56,625 bases of DNA from positions 1 to 56,625 of the forward strand of contig JAPYUT010000018.1 of NCBI GenBank assembly GCA_029940475.1, read 5' to 3'. Positions 36,239 to 45,489 of the stretch are shown piece after piece. Position numbers and translations under genes: made by a program. This DNA is from Verrucomicrobiales bacterium (lineage in GTDB: Bacteria > Verrucomicrobiota > Verrucomicrobiia > Verrucomicrobiales > DEV007). Positions within the stretch are counted from its first letter, which is position 1; each line of letters starts with the position of its first letter. Below the pieces are notes generated by a model. That model saw nothing but the letters and a program-made list of their open reading frames with translations, searched no databases and was not told the DNA's origin.

Positions 36239-37654
36239 CTAGCCAAAAAGCGCGTGTTGCACAGAAGCATCCTCAGTTCCTGTTAAGCGCTGGTCGAGTC
36301 CCTGGAAACGAAAGGTTACCTCTTCATGGTTCATCCCCAGGGCATGCAGGATTGTCGCATGCAGGTCACGGACAAGGACAGGGTTGCTTGTCACATAATA
36401 CCCGTAGTCATCGGTCTCCCCGTAACTGATGCCGCCGCGAATCCCTCCACCTGCCATCCAGATGCTGTAGGCCTCCTTGTGGTGGTCGCGCCCGGCACCC
36501 GCGAGTTTTGCCCCCTGGAACATCGGGGTGCGACCGAACTCAGCACCCCACACGATCAAAGTCTCATCAAGCAGACCGCGCATCTTAAGGTCCTTGATCA
36601 ACGCGGCGATCGGCTGGTCTGTCTCTTTGGTCTTCTTGCGCAGCTTGTTCTCAATCCCGCCGTGATGATCCCATGTTGAGTTATACAGCTCGACAAAGCG
36701 AACCCCGCGCTCAACCAGGCGCCGCGCCTGCAGACAATGCCCGGCGAAGGCGCCCTTGCCATACATCGCCCTTACCTCATCAGGCTCAGTGGTGATGTCG
36801 GTTAATTCCGGTACTGACATCTGCATCCTGAAGGCCAATTCATACTGCGCCATGCGTGTGCGAATCTCCGGATCACCTGTTTGGTTTAACTCCAGAGCAT
36901 TAAGTTCCCCGATGCCATCAAGGATACGGCGCCGGCGCGCACGATCAACGTCCTTGGGATTGGACAGGAACAACACCGGATCCCCGTCACTGCGAAATTC
37001 CACGCCCTGGTAGACACTGGGCAAAAATCCATTGTTCCAAAGGCTTGCACCGGCACCGGCAACACCTCCTGAAACCATCACGACATAGGCGGGAAGGTCA
37101 CTGCACTCTGAGCCAAGGCCGTAGGTTACCCAAGAGCCGATGCCCGGGCGGCCAATCCGGTTGAGGCCCGAGTGAAAAAACATCTGTGCCGGAGCATGAT
37201 TGAAATCTTCAGTTGTCATCGAGCGCACGATTGCAATCTCCCCGGCAACGCTCTTCAAATACGGCAATATCTCGGAAATCTGCTGCCCCTCGTTCAGGGT
37301 TTCAAACTTGAACGGTGATGCCATCATCTTCGGGTGGCCACGCAGGAAAGCGAAGCGCTTGCCCTCTATGAACTCGGCAGGTGACGGCTTGCCGTGGAAT
37401 TCCTGCAGCCTTGGCTTTGGATCAAAGAGGTCCAGCTGGGATGGCGCCCCGACCATGTGCAGGAAAATCACCGACTTCGCATGCGGCGCGAAGTTCCCGG
37501 GAAGCGCTACATTAGGATCGGCAGTAATCGCGGATGACTCCCCGGAAAGCAGCTGATTGAAGGCAAGCGTGCCAACGCCCATCGCTCCGGAACCGCGTAG
37601 GAAGCAACGGCGTGCCATCAGTGTCGCGGTCTCCTCAATATTCATTTTCTTCAA
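36239..37654 (-). CDS. DUF1501 domain-containing protein (Tat-exported)
   Basis: A 471-residue DUF1501 protein with a twin-arginine leader, ARRCFLRGSGAMGVG, at residues 14-28. Family blocks are HMVGAPSQLDLFDPKP, WGAEFGRTPMFQ, AGRDHHKEAYSIWMAGGGIRGG and VRDLHATILHALGMNHEE. It belongs to the alkaline phosphatase-like superfamily and is probably periplasmic, with unknown substrate. It is third in a same-strand run: the DUF1080/propeller/cupredoxin fusion, then DUF1553 (stop 41 nt upstream of this start), then this gene. That context suggests sugar or polysaccharide processing. Compared with the copies at 1081 and 15949, it stands in the order 1553 then 1501. Confidence 0.93.
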   Translation of the reverse strand: MKKMNIEETATLMARRCFLRGSGAMGVGTLAFNQLLSGESSAITADPNVALPGNFAPHAKSVIFLHMVGAPSQLDLFDPKPRLQEFHGKPSPAEFIEGKRFAFLRGHPKMMASPFKFETLNEGQQISEILPYLKSVAGEIAIVRSMTTEDFNHAPAQMFFHSGLNRIGRPGIGSWVTYGLGSECSDLPAYVVMVSGGVAGAGASLWNNGFLPSVYQGVEFRSDGDPVLFLSNPKDVDRARRRRILDGIGELNALELNQTGDPEIRTRMAQYELAFRMQMSVPELTDITTEPDEVRAMYGKGAFAGHCLQARRLVERGVRFVELYNSTWDHHGGIENKLRKKTKETDQPIAALIKDLKMRGLLDETLIVWGAEFGRTPMFQGAKLAGAGRDHHKEAYSIWMAGGGIRGGISYGETDDYGYYVTSNPVLVRDLHATILHALGMNHEEVTFRFQGLDQRLTGTEDASVQHALFG

Positions 37655-37695
37655 TCAGGAGCAAAGGAAATCCTCCCCCGTTCCCCTCGCTGAGG

Positions 37696-39843
37696 CTATT
37701 TGGTGATGGTCTCGTGCAGGTTCAGCAGGGTGGTGGCGACATCAAACCAGGCTTGCGCCTCATCGCCGTTGGTATCCAGGGAAGTAAAATAGATTTTCCT
37801 CAATACCCCGAGTTCATCAGCTCCCGGTCTGCGGGAAAGAGCAAGGCGGAAGGCATGCTCAAGGCGTTGCTGGGCACCCCTGTTACCGGTCTCCTGCTGA
37901 ATGCGTGCGGCAAAGGCCCGGGTCATCTCGACATAGGCCGGATCGTTCATCAGCGTGAGTGCCTGCAGGGGTGTATTGCTCGACTGGCGGCTCACTGTAC
38001 ACGCACCGCGGTTGGGAGCATCAAAGTTGGCGAAGCTGGGGTAATGGGCAGAGCGGCGCCAGAGGGTATAGATGCCGCGGCGGTGCAGGTCCTCGCCCTT
38101 GGAAAGGTAATAGGTATTGTCGACAGAACCGATGACACGCCAAACTTTTTCCGGTTGTATTGGCCGCACCGGAGGCCCGAACATTCGCTTGGACAGCAGG
38201 CCTGAAATAGAGAGTGCATTGTCACGCACCAACTCGGCAACCAGGCGCTGCCTTGGCCCGCGCGCATAGAAGGTGTTATCGGGATCCCGCGCACGCTTGG
38301 AACTTCCGGCGGCGGCACTCTGGCGATAGGTAGTCGAAAGCACGATGCGCCGAATAGTGCGCTTCATCGACCAGGCATCATCATCACGGAACGTGACCGC
38401 CAGCCAGTCCAGCAGGCCGGGATGAGTCGGTTTTGCTCCCTGCCGGCCAAAGTCCTCCATCGTCGTCACCAGCCCGCGGCCGAACAACTCGGCCCAGATA
38501 CGATTCACCGCAACACGGGCAGTAAGCGGGTTGCCCCTTGAGACAATCCACTGTGCCAGGCCGAGCCGGTTCCTTGGCGCACCCTCCGGGAAGGGGTGCA
38601 GTGCCGCAGGGGTTGCGGCCTCGACCGCTTCGCCAGGCGTGAGGAAATTGCCGCGCTTGAGCACAAAAGTCTCACGCGGCACATCCATCTCCTCCATGAC
38701 CCGTGAACTGAATCCGATCTGGAAGCTACCCTTCTCAATGCCCTTCGTGTGCCGGTTCACCTGCTGCTCAAGCTTACCGAGAACCTTTGCCTCCTCACCC
38801 TTCTTGAACAGGGCCTTTTTGATTATCGCTGCCTCCTTGAAGCTGCGCTTCTCTTTACCAATGAGGACTAATGCCTTCGGTGCCTCTTTCTTCAACCCGG
38901 CAAGCCTCTCATCCGGCAAGGCCTCGCACAACTCGTCTACTTTTGCGACGAAGTCCTGCTGTGCCGCCGTCAACTTCCCGCGGGCCTCAGCCCGGCGTGC
39001 CTTCTCCTCTGCACTCAGCGGGACATTCACGTTGGCACCGATGTATTTCATCCCCGCACCATTTTTCTCGGTGCGTTGCCCCTCCTGTCTCGTGTTGTTG
39101 AAAAAAGCGGCCATCGAGTAATACTCGGCCATGGAAAAGGGATCATACTTGTGGTCATGGCACTGGGCACATCCGAGGGAAGTCCCAAGCCAGACGGTGC
39201 CGGTGGTGTTCACCCGGTCAACAACCTGCTTGATGCGATCCTCCTCAGCGTCAGTTCCTGCCTCCAGGTTGAGGATCGGGCCGCGATGAAACCCGGTAGC
39301 AATGATCTGGCTCGGGGTTGCGTTTGGCAGAAGATCACCGGCAAGTTGCTCAATGGTGAACTGGTCAAAGGGCATATCCGCATTCAACGCACCAATCACC
39401 CAGTCACGATAAGGCCAGACATTGCGGAACCCGTCCCGCTGATAACCATCAGAGTCAGCATAACGGGCGAGGTCAAGCCATCCTATTGCCCACTTCTCCC
39501 CGAACCCCGGCAGGGAAAGCAAGCGATCAACGATACGCGCAAAATGTGCTTCCGAAGGATCCGCAAGAAAGGCATCTGCCGCGGCAATGGCAGGAGGTAA
39601 CCCGGTCAGATCCAGGTAAACCCGTCTTAACAGGCGCGCGGGTTGCGCCTGCTCCTGCGGAAACAGGCCGGCATCATCCATTGCCGGCCGTATAAAACGG
39701 TCAATGGGGTTCTTGTCCCAGCCCTTGTCGGCAACGGCAGGCAGGGCTGGCTTGAGCGGCGCGACATAGGACCAATGCGGTTGAGCACTACCCGCCAATG
39801 CGGAAAAGGCCAGTGCTAACAAGGTCAAAAATCCGCATCTCAT
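37696..39843 (-). CDS. DUF1549/DUF1553 domain-containing secreted protein
   Basis: A 715-residue protein with a short signal peptide (residues 1-20). DUF1549 spans about 35-270, with RRVYLDLTGLPPA, WLDLARYADSDGYQRD and CAQCHDHKYDPF (Cys225, Cys228, His229). DUF1553 spans about 430-700, with NPLTARVAVNRIWAELFGRGL and TPLQALTLMNDPAYVE. A charged helical region (about 285-375) separates them. The CAQCH motif suggests heme c or another metal. It begins 13 nt after the cupredoxin-containing gene, so co-transcription with that gene and the following DUF1501 is very likely. Function is unknown beyond the association of the family with periplasmic polysaccharide use. Confidence 0.93.
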   Translation of the reverse strand: MRCGFLTLLALAFSALAGSAQPHWSYVAPLKPALPAVADKGWDKNPIDRFIRPAMDDAGLFPQEQAQPARLLRRVYLDLTGLPPAIAAADAFLADPSEAHFARIVDRLLSLPGFGEKWAIGWLDLARYADSDGYQRDGFRNVWPYRDWVIGALNADMPFDQFTIEQLAGDLLPNATPSQIIATGFHRGPILNLEAGTDAEEDRIKQVVDRVNTTGTVWLGTSLGCAQCHDHKYDPFSMAEYYSMAAFFNNTRQEGQRTEKNGAGMKYIGANVNVPLSAEEKARRAEARGKLTAAQQDFVAKVDELCEALPDERLAGLKKEAPKALVLIGKEKRSFKEAAIIKKALFKKGEEAKVLGKLEQQVNRHTKGIEKGSFQIGFSSRVMEEMDVPRETFVLKRGNFLTPGEAVEAATPAALHPFPEGAPRNRLGLAQWIVSRGNPLTARVAVNRIWAELFGRGLVTTMEDFGRQGAKPTHPGLLDWLAVTFRDDDAWSMKRTIRRIVLSTTYRQSAAAGSSKRARDPDNTFYARGPRQRLVAELVRDNALSISGLLSKRMFGPPVRPIQPEKVWRVIGSVDNTYYLSKGEDLHRRGIYTLWRRSAHYPSFANFDAPNRGACTVSRQSSNTPLQALTLMNDPAYVEMTRAFAARIQQETGNRGAQQRLEHAFRLALSRRPGADELGVLRKIYFTSLDTNGDEAQAWFDVATTLLNLHETITK

Positions 39844-39856
39844 TGGCGCTATCTCA

Positions 39857-42800
39857 TTATTTAGTCACCTTCATATTGCCAAACATCAACTGCGCGTGAC
39901 CGGGGTAAGTACAGATATAGGGATAATCACCAGGCTGGGCAGGCACTGTCATATAGAGGACGAATTTACGGTTTGGAGCAACCTGCGGGGTCGATGCAAG
40001 CACCTCGGGAATATCAGGAATGAAATTCTGCTCTATGGCTTTCGGTCCAATCGCCAGCGTGGCCGCCATCACTTTCTGCCGGCTACCCGGGACACATACA
40101 GCGAGGTTATGCATTAAGCCCGTCGGGTCATTATTAAGCAGGACAATGGCAATCTTCTCACCGGTCTTAGCCATAATCTCCTCGGTATCAAACTTCATGC
40201 CCGGTTTCACTCCAACGTTAATTTTACGGGCACTCTCGTAACCGGCAGGGATCAGGGCAACTGCCTGCTTGCTCAGGCTATCCATCTCAGCACGAATTTG
40301 CGCATCAGCTATCTTGCCCAGAGACTCCTTGCGAAAGTTTTCAAGGAAGCCGCCAAAGCTCGCTCCTCCCTTGAAATTGCGTGCCTTGCCAAACCAGGAA
40401 AAGAAGCCCCTGCGCAATGCCGGGGTCCAGCCCTCCGGCAGGTTTTTCAGCGCATAGGCATACCAGATTTGCTGGCGTTGGGGATTGTTGGACTTCTGGC
40501 TGAGGAATGACCCGCCGTATTGCTTGGAGCGTTGCAGCAACCGGTCATCAAACTCAATCTCCTCAAGTCCCGCGGCATCCTGGCTCATTAACGGCACGGT
40601 CTTGGCGATCACATCCGGGTCACCCAGGTAAACCAGCATTGCCACCAGTTCACGATTCATGGCATCAGTCGCAGCCGGGTAAAGCGGCGATAAAGTGGCG
40701 GTAATCTTGGCAGCAATGGCCGCTTCGGGCTTACCCATGCGAATAAAGGCCAGCCCCAGCACGCGCAGGGCCTCAAGTTTCTGCGCCTCGCTCAGCTCGG
40801 TCATCTTCAGGCGGAAAAACGCGGTAAGGAGCTTGGCCTGCAACGAGGCATCCCCCTGCCGGGTGAGTGCGAGAAGGGCTGAAAGCGAAGTCTGTGGATC
40901 CTTCTCAGCGAGTGCCTTCACCTGCCATTCAGCGACCGGCTGATGCTCAAGGGCAACGCGGGAAGCATAGCGTATTGAGCGGTCCGCATGCCCCAGGTTG
41001 GGCCAGATCCTGGCAACCGCCCCGACAACCTGCCTGCCATGGAAATCTTCCATTTCCCGCCTCACCGCACGCGCTATTGACGCAGCTCCGTCCACCCTCT
41101 TTTTGGGCTTGGTCAACTCGGAACCGGTATACTTTACCCGGTAGAGTGCGGACTGCGTGCCCCGCCCGCCAACGGCAAAATACATGTTGCCGTCCTTGCC
41201 GATCACCCCGTCGGAAACATTCAGCGGCACGCCGGTCACGAATTCCTCCTTTTCCCCAACGTAGGATCCTCCAGTCGGCTTAAGGTGAATTGCGTAGATC
41301 GTGCCGTAGGTCCAGTCAAAGGCATAGATTGCCTCCTGATATCTTGCCGGGAACTTTGCACCCATTCCGGAAACCACGCCGGTTGGACACCCCGGGCCGA
41401 CATCCAGTGTCGGCGGCAGCACATCCGGATACCATGACGGGAATTTCCCGGTGCCGGTGCGCCAGCCGAACTCAGACCCGCTGGTCACGTGGTAAATGCG
41501 TGTCGGCCGGTACCAGGGCGTGCCGCTGTCCCACTCCATGTCCGAGTCGAAGGTAAACATCTCGCCATCGGGATTAAAGGCAACATCATACTGGTTACGG
41601 AAACCCGCCGAGTAAAGATGGAAGGACTTGCCCTCCTTGTCTGTGCGGGCCACCCAGCCGCCCGGGGCACGAATGCTGCGCGCGTGACCACGGGCATCGG
41701 TCATCCTCGGCAGGAGCTGGTCCTCGGCATAGTTCAGGCGCAGGGCTGAACTGTCGGGATTCGGGGTCTTGGTATGGTTACCCCCGAGCACAAAGAGATG
41801 CTGCCCGTCAGGGGAAAGGACAACCGCGTGCGGGCCGTGCTCCCCGCCTCCGGCAAACCGGCGCAGCTCCTGGATCTTGTCCAGTAAATCGTCCCCGTTT
41901 GAATCAGTCACCCGGTAAAGGCCTGAGCCCGGCTTGCCGCCGTTCAGGCAGACATAAAGGGAATCAAAAGCCCAGAGAAGTCCATGCGCTCCTGAAATAT
42001 CCACCGGGATCTTCTCCACCTTGGGCCCTCCGGCACTCAAGGTAACGCGGAAGATTCCCTTGCCGCCCTGGTCACCGCAGTAGAGACGCCCCTTGTCATC
42101 AACAGCCATTGACACCCAGGAACCCTGTTGACCTTTCGGCACATCATAAATCTTCTCAATTTCAAATCCCTTTGGATGCACCTCGGCAGCCCCACTATCC
42201 ACCTTCACCTGCGCCACGACCGCTGCCGTCGCTGTCGCTGTCGTGGTAAGCGGGGCACTTGTTGCTGCAGCTCCTGCAGTATCCGCCTTTTTCAGGACAA
42301 TATCCTTGGCCTCAAACCGCATCGGTCCACCGGCGTGCAACTGCAGTGCCAGGATTCCCTTCATGGCACGCTTGGCAACCTGGTCATCAACAATTTCAAC
42401 CGTCGCATCGCCGTTGACCTTATGGATAAGCTTATTGCCTTTGGCGATGACGGTAAACTCGTTCCACTTGGAAAGATCCAGCTTTTTCGAGGTATCCAGT
42501 TTGCCGACAATGGCCTTTTTGCCTTTATCGTCGATCACTACCTTTTGGCCGCGCTGGGCAACAATGCCACGCCCCCTTTCCTCATAAAGCATGCCGAAGT
42601 AACTCGGTGAGGGATGCATGTCCATCTGGTATCCGCCAACAGACCATTTCTTGGCATCAAGAACCTTTGAGCGATACTGGATACCGGAATTGTTGTTGCC
42701 GATGACACGGGCCTTCAAGGTCAACTCAAAATCACCGACTTCGCCGCCTTTCCAGATCAGGAAGGTATTGCCGGCGGCTTTCTTCTGGAGGGTCGTCTCA

Positions 42801-42943
42801 CCGACAATGACACCATTCTCGACACGCCACAGGTCGGGGTTGCCATCCCAGCCTGTTAAATCTTTACCGTTGAACAGATCCTGGCAGAAGGCACCACTGG
42901 TAGCTGTGAGAGAAAATAATGCTGTGAGAAAATAACGGGACAT
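39857..42943 (-). CDS. DUF1080 / beta-propeller / HEAT / cupredoxin fusion
   Basis: A 1028-residue exported protein with four parts. After a signal peptide comes a DUF1080 jelly roll (about 20-222: FNGKDLTGWDG, NNNSGIQYRS), the fold of 3-keto-glycoside hydrolases. An Ala/Thr linker leads to a PVC-type beta-propeller (about 240-590: QGSWVSMAVDDKGRLYCGDQG, YDVAFNPDGEMFTFDSDMEWD). A HEAT-like helical region follows (about 620-880). The C-terminus is an azurin-like cupredoxin with ligands His945, Cys1011, His1016 and Met1020 (Cys-x4-His-x3-Met). The copper site replaces the cytochrome c seen in the related protein at 5892-9050, so electrons from sugar oxidation may pass to copper. It is first in an operon with DUF1553 and DUF1501. 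Confidence 0.92.
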   Translation of the reverse strand: MSRYFLTALFSLTATSGAFCQDLFNGKDLTGWDGNPDLWRVENGVIVGETTLQKKAAGNTFLIWKGGEVGDFELTLKARVIGNNNSGIQYRSKVLDAKKWSVGGYQMDMHPSPSYFGMLYEERGRGIVAQRGQKVVIDDKGKKAIVGKLDTSKKLDLSKWNEFTVIAKGNKLIHKVNGDATVEIVDDQVAKRAMKGILALQLHAGGPMRFEAKDIVLKKADTAGAAATSAPLTTTATATAAVVAQVKVDSGAAEVHPKGFEIEKIYDVPKGQQGSWVSMAVDDKGRLYCGDQGGKGIFRVTLSAGGPKVEKIPVDISGAHGLLWAFDSLYVCLNGGKPGSGLYRVTDSNGDDLLDKIQELRRFAGGGEHGPHAVVLSPDGQHLFVLGGNHTKTPNPDSSALRLNYAEDQLLPRMTDARGHARSIRAPGGWVARTDKEGKSFHLYSAGFRNQYDVAFNPDGEMFTFDSDMEWDSGTPWYRPTRIYHVTSGSEFGWRTGTGKFPSWYPDVLPPTLDVGPGCPTGVVSGMGAKFPARYQEAIYAFDWTYGTIYAIHLKPTGGSYVGEKEEFVTGVPLNVSDGVIGKDGNMYFAVGGRGTQSALYRVKYTGSELTKPKKRVDGAASIARAVRREMEDFHGRQVVGAVARIWPNLGHADRSIRYASRVALEHQPVAEWQVKALAEKDPQTSLSALLALTRQGDASLQAKLLTAFFRLKMTELSEAQKLEALRVLGLAFIRMGKPEAAIAAKITATLSPLYPAATDAMNRELVAMLVYLGDPDVIAKTVPLMSQDAAGLEEIEFDDRLLQRSKQYGGSFLSQKSNNPQRQQIWYAYALKNLPEGWTPALRRGFFSWFGKARNFKGGASFGGFLENFRKESLGKIADAQIRAEMDSLSKQAVALIPAGYESARKINVGVKPGMKFDTEEIMAKTGEKIAIVLLNNDPTGLMHNLAVCVPGSRQKVMAATLAIGPKAIEQNFIPDIPEVLASTPQVAPNRKFVLYMTVPAQPGDYPYICTYPGHAQLMFGNMKVTK

Positions 42944-43134
42944 TTTTTATAGAATATTGGCGACTAGGTTATCGCCCGAATGGTGTCGCGTAAAGAACCC
43001 GTTTACCGGGCGCGGGCAATGACTACACTGCCACCATGTGCCCTTTTCTCACCAAACCGGTAATAAAAAAGAGAAAGCGACGGGCACAGGGATACCACAG
43101 GCGAAGACGCGGGAGAGGTGAATCACCCGGCCCG

Positions 43135-44685
43135 CTAGACATTGATGGGCCCCTTGTCCGGCTTTTCTTTCGGGGTCTCCTTGGGCTCAGCCTCCGGGAC
43201 AGGATCCTGCGCGGGATCGGGCTTGGATTCCGGGGGCTTTGTGGACTGTGGCGGCTGGGCAGGCTTGGCTTTCAGCTCATCAATCTGAGCCTTGAGTTTC
43301 TTCATCTCAGCGGCCAGCTGCGCGGCTTTCTTTTCGGACCGCTCAAGCTGAATCTTGCCGGCAGCCATTTGTGCCCGAACCTCATCAAGTGCCTTGGAGG
43401 TTTCCGCCATTTTCTTCTCCATTAAATCCTCACGTTGTTCAAATGCTGCCAGGGCCTGCTTCGCATCATCCAAATTCTTGATCATGACGGCCATCCTCAC
43501 AGTGACCTTCTCAAGATCAATCATCAATGCCTTCTGGTCACGCTCAACCTGCACCCTGGTGGCTTGCTCCTGCGCGAAAGCCTTCTTTGACTCTTCCAGC
43601 ATGGCACGCACCTCCTTGAGGTTGAGCGCGAGCTGATCCCCCTGTTCCTGCAAATCGGCAGACTCTTTGGCATGCTGCTCTTTTGCTGCCGTGAAGTCAG
43701 AATTCAGACCTGCAAGTTCCTTGGCAAGACCGGTGCCTTTTTCCTGCTCCTCCCCGAGCAGGACCTTGAGGTCCTGCTTGTCATGCTTGAGTTCATTGAT
43801 CTTTTCCTTCGCGAAGCCGGCAGTATTGTGAAGATCACTGATCTCCTTGTTTTTTGCCGAAATGACAAACATGGCCGAGATCAGCAACAGGATAAGTGCA
43901 GCCAGTGCTCCCAGTCGCGCAATCCCTCCCATGGGTGATTTTTCTGCAACAACCCCGGCAGTGTCGGGAACCTCCTGCCTTTCTTCCCCGGAGGTGTGAT
44001 CATTGGCAACAACCGGGGATAATCCCTGAAGATTTCCTGAAGTCATATAGCGGGGATTCCTCCAAAGGGTAAACGCATTGCACCGGCCAATGCGGATCAG
44101 GGGAAGTCCAAGGTTGAGAATATCACCATCTGTCGATGGTTCTTGCCCCGCTTCATCCTGCAGGGCATTGCCTGGCGGGCGGGCTATCCCGGCAGACACG
44201 GTGAGGATTACCGGGGAGGCAAGTGCCTCTGCCGTTGTCCATAATGTAAAAGCACGGGAGAACGGTATAGGCGCCGGATCCCCGGAAGGCTGCAGGGTCT
44301 GGAGTTCTTCATGATGTCCTTCGCTTGACACGGGTTCATCAAAGACACCCGCCGGAAGGGGCGCAATCACCTGATCCACGACATCGCCATCGATTGGGGG
44401 TTGCGCGGAGACATTCGCCGGCACTCCCTGTGTTGCCCAGAGAGTAAATGCCCTTGAAGGAATGGTGGCAATGACCGCATTCAGGCAAGACCCCGGCCGG
44501 GATTCCGTGCGGGGAGCAATCCACAGGGTAAATGGATCAGCCCGCTCGAGGTGAATCTTCTCACCCGCAAGGTTCCCGTCAGGCAATCCGGCTCGCTGAT
44601 TCCATATTCTTGCAAACCAGCCACCCTTCGGGCGACTGATAGCGGTCGGGTTTCTGGCGAGTTCCTCGCCAATAGGTCGGGCCAT
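43135..44685 (-). CDS. Membrane-anchored coiled-coil protein with four FTLW motifs
   Basis: A 516-residue protein of no recognised family. The N-terminal 250 residues contain FTLW four times, at 52-55, 80-83, 146-149 and 205-208, mostly as AFTLW. The spacers are Pro/Ala-rich and carry DGD/DGN before some copies (37-39, 99-101, 187-189). One transmembrane helix follows (about 257-276, ALAALILLLISAMFVI). About 180 residues of continuous coiled coil follow it (280-460, rich in Lys, Glu, Gln and Leu), and then a Pro/Lys/Glu-rich tail. With no signal peptide, the N-terminus is probably cytosolic and the coiled coil periplasmic. The repeats look like a linear binding motif that recruits several copies of a partner. 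It stands alone between an operon and the divergent trpG/pabA. Confidence 0.78.
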   Translation of the reverse strand: MARPIGEELARNPTAISRPKGGWFARIWNQRAGLPDGNLAGEKIHLERADPFTLWIAPRTESRPGSCLNAVIATIPSRAFTLWATQGVPANVSAQPPIDGDVVDQVIAPLPAGVFDEPVSSEGHHEELQTLQPSGDPAPIPFSRAFTLWTTAEALASPVILTVSAGIARPPGNALQDEAGQEPSTDGDILNLGLPLIRIGRCNAFTLWRNPRYMTSGNLQGLSPVVANDHTSGEERQEVPDTAGVVAEKSPMGGIARLGALAALILLLISAMFVISAKNKEISDLHNTAGFAKEKINELKHDKQDLKVLLGEEQEKGTGLAKELAGLNSDFTAAKEQHAKESADLQEQGDQLALNLKEVRAMLEESKKAFAQEQATRVQVERDQKALMIDLEKVTVRMAVMIKNLDDAKQALAAFEQREDLMEKKMAETSKALDEVRAQMAAGKIQLERSEKKAAQLAAEMKKLKAQIDELKAKPAQPPQSTKPPESKPDPAQDPVPEAEPKETPKEKPDKGPINV

Positions 44686-44862
44686 GGTCAGGGATAAATA
44701 TCAGGTTGAATTTCTAAGGAGATTTAGCACGGTTTGTGCCTGTTAATAAAGTCAGATTATCGTGTTTGGGGAACAATTACCCCGTCTTGATACAATTTGG
44801 TGTGCTAAAAGAGGATGCCAAAGTGACAATTCCCGGTTATTTAGCCATCCGATACCCTGTCC

Positions 44863-45432
44863 ATGTTGCTCGTCATTGATAACTACGACTCCTTTACATA
44901 CAATCTCGTTCAGTATTTCGGCGAGTTGGGGGCAACTATTGAGATTCGCCGCAATGACAAGATCACCGTCGATGAGATCAGGGAGCTGGCACCGGAGAAG
45001 ATCTGCATTTCCCCGGGACCCTGTACGCCGAATGAAGCCGGTATAAGCTGTGAAGTCATCAGGGAACTCGGCCCTTCAATACCCTTGCTCGGTGTCTGCC
45101 TGGGACACCAGTCTATCGGCCAGGTGTATGGTGGCGAAATCATACGCGCTGAGCGTTTAATGCACGGCAAAACATCAAAGATCAGCCATATGGGCAAGGG
45201 TGTTTTCTCGGGTATCCCATCCCCGTTCGACGCGACGCGCTATCATTCCCTGATCATCCGGCGCGACTCCTTCCCTGACTGCCTTGAGATCACGGCGGAA
45301 GCCGAGACGCAGGAACGTGAAATCATGGCATTGCGACACAAGGAACATCCGGTCCACGGGGTGCAATTTCATCCGGAATCAATCCTCACCGGCGAAGGTA
45401 TGCAGTTATTGAAAAACTTCCTGGCCATCTAG
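44863..45432 (+). CDS. trpG: Aminodeoxychorismate/anthranilate synthase glutaminase subunit
   Basis: A 189-residue class I glutamine amidotransferase. It starts with [18 protein letters not shown], and the catalytic triad is Cys79 (GVCLGHQ), His170 and Glu172 (FHPES). It splits glutamine and passes ammonia to the synthase subunit that aminates chorismate, for tryptophan (TrpG) or folate (PabA). The subunit is often shared between both pathways, and without its partner nearby the symbol could equally be pabA. The neighbouring genes (dgt downstream, FTLW protein divergent) do not help to decide. The length is normal. Cytosolic. Confidence 0.92.
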   Translation: MLLVIDNYDSFTYNLVQYFGELGATIEIRRNDKITVDEIRELAPEKICISPGPCTPNEAGISCEVIRELGPSIPLLGVCLGHQSIGQVYGGEIIRAERLMHGKTSKISHMGKGVFSGIPSPFDATRYHSLIIRRDSFPDCLEITAEAETQEREIMALRHKEHPVHGVQFHPESILTGEGMQLLKNFLAI

Positions 45433-45489
45433 CATGGCAAAAATCGCCGTAACCCTCCGCAGTGAGCTTCAAATTCCGAAGTATCTTTA

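Noticed and set aside
43036-43425. Plus-strand 129-codon frame rich in Gly/Leu/Arg
   Set aside because: It overlaps antisense to the charged coiled-coil tail of the gene at 43135-44685; the composition is that of a shadow frame.
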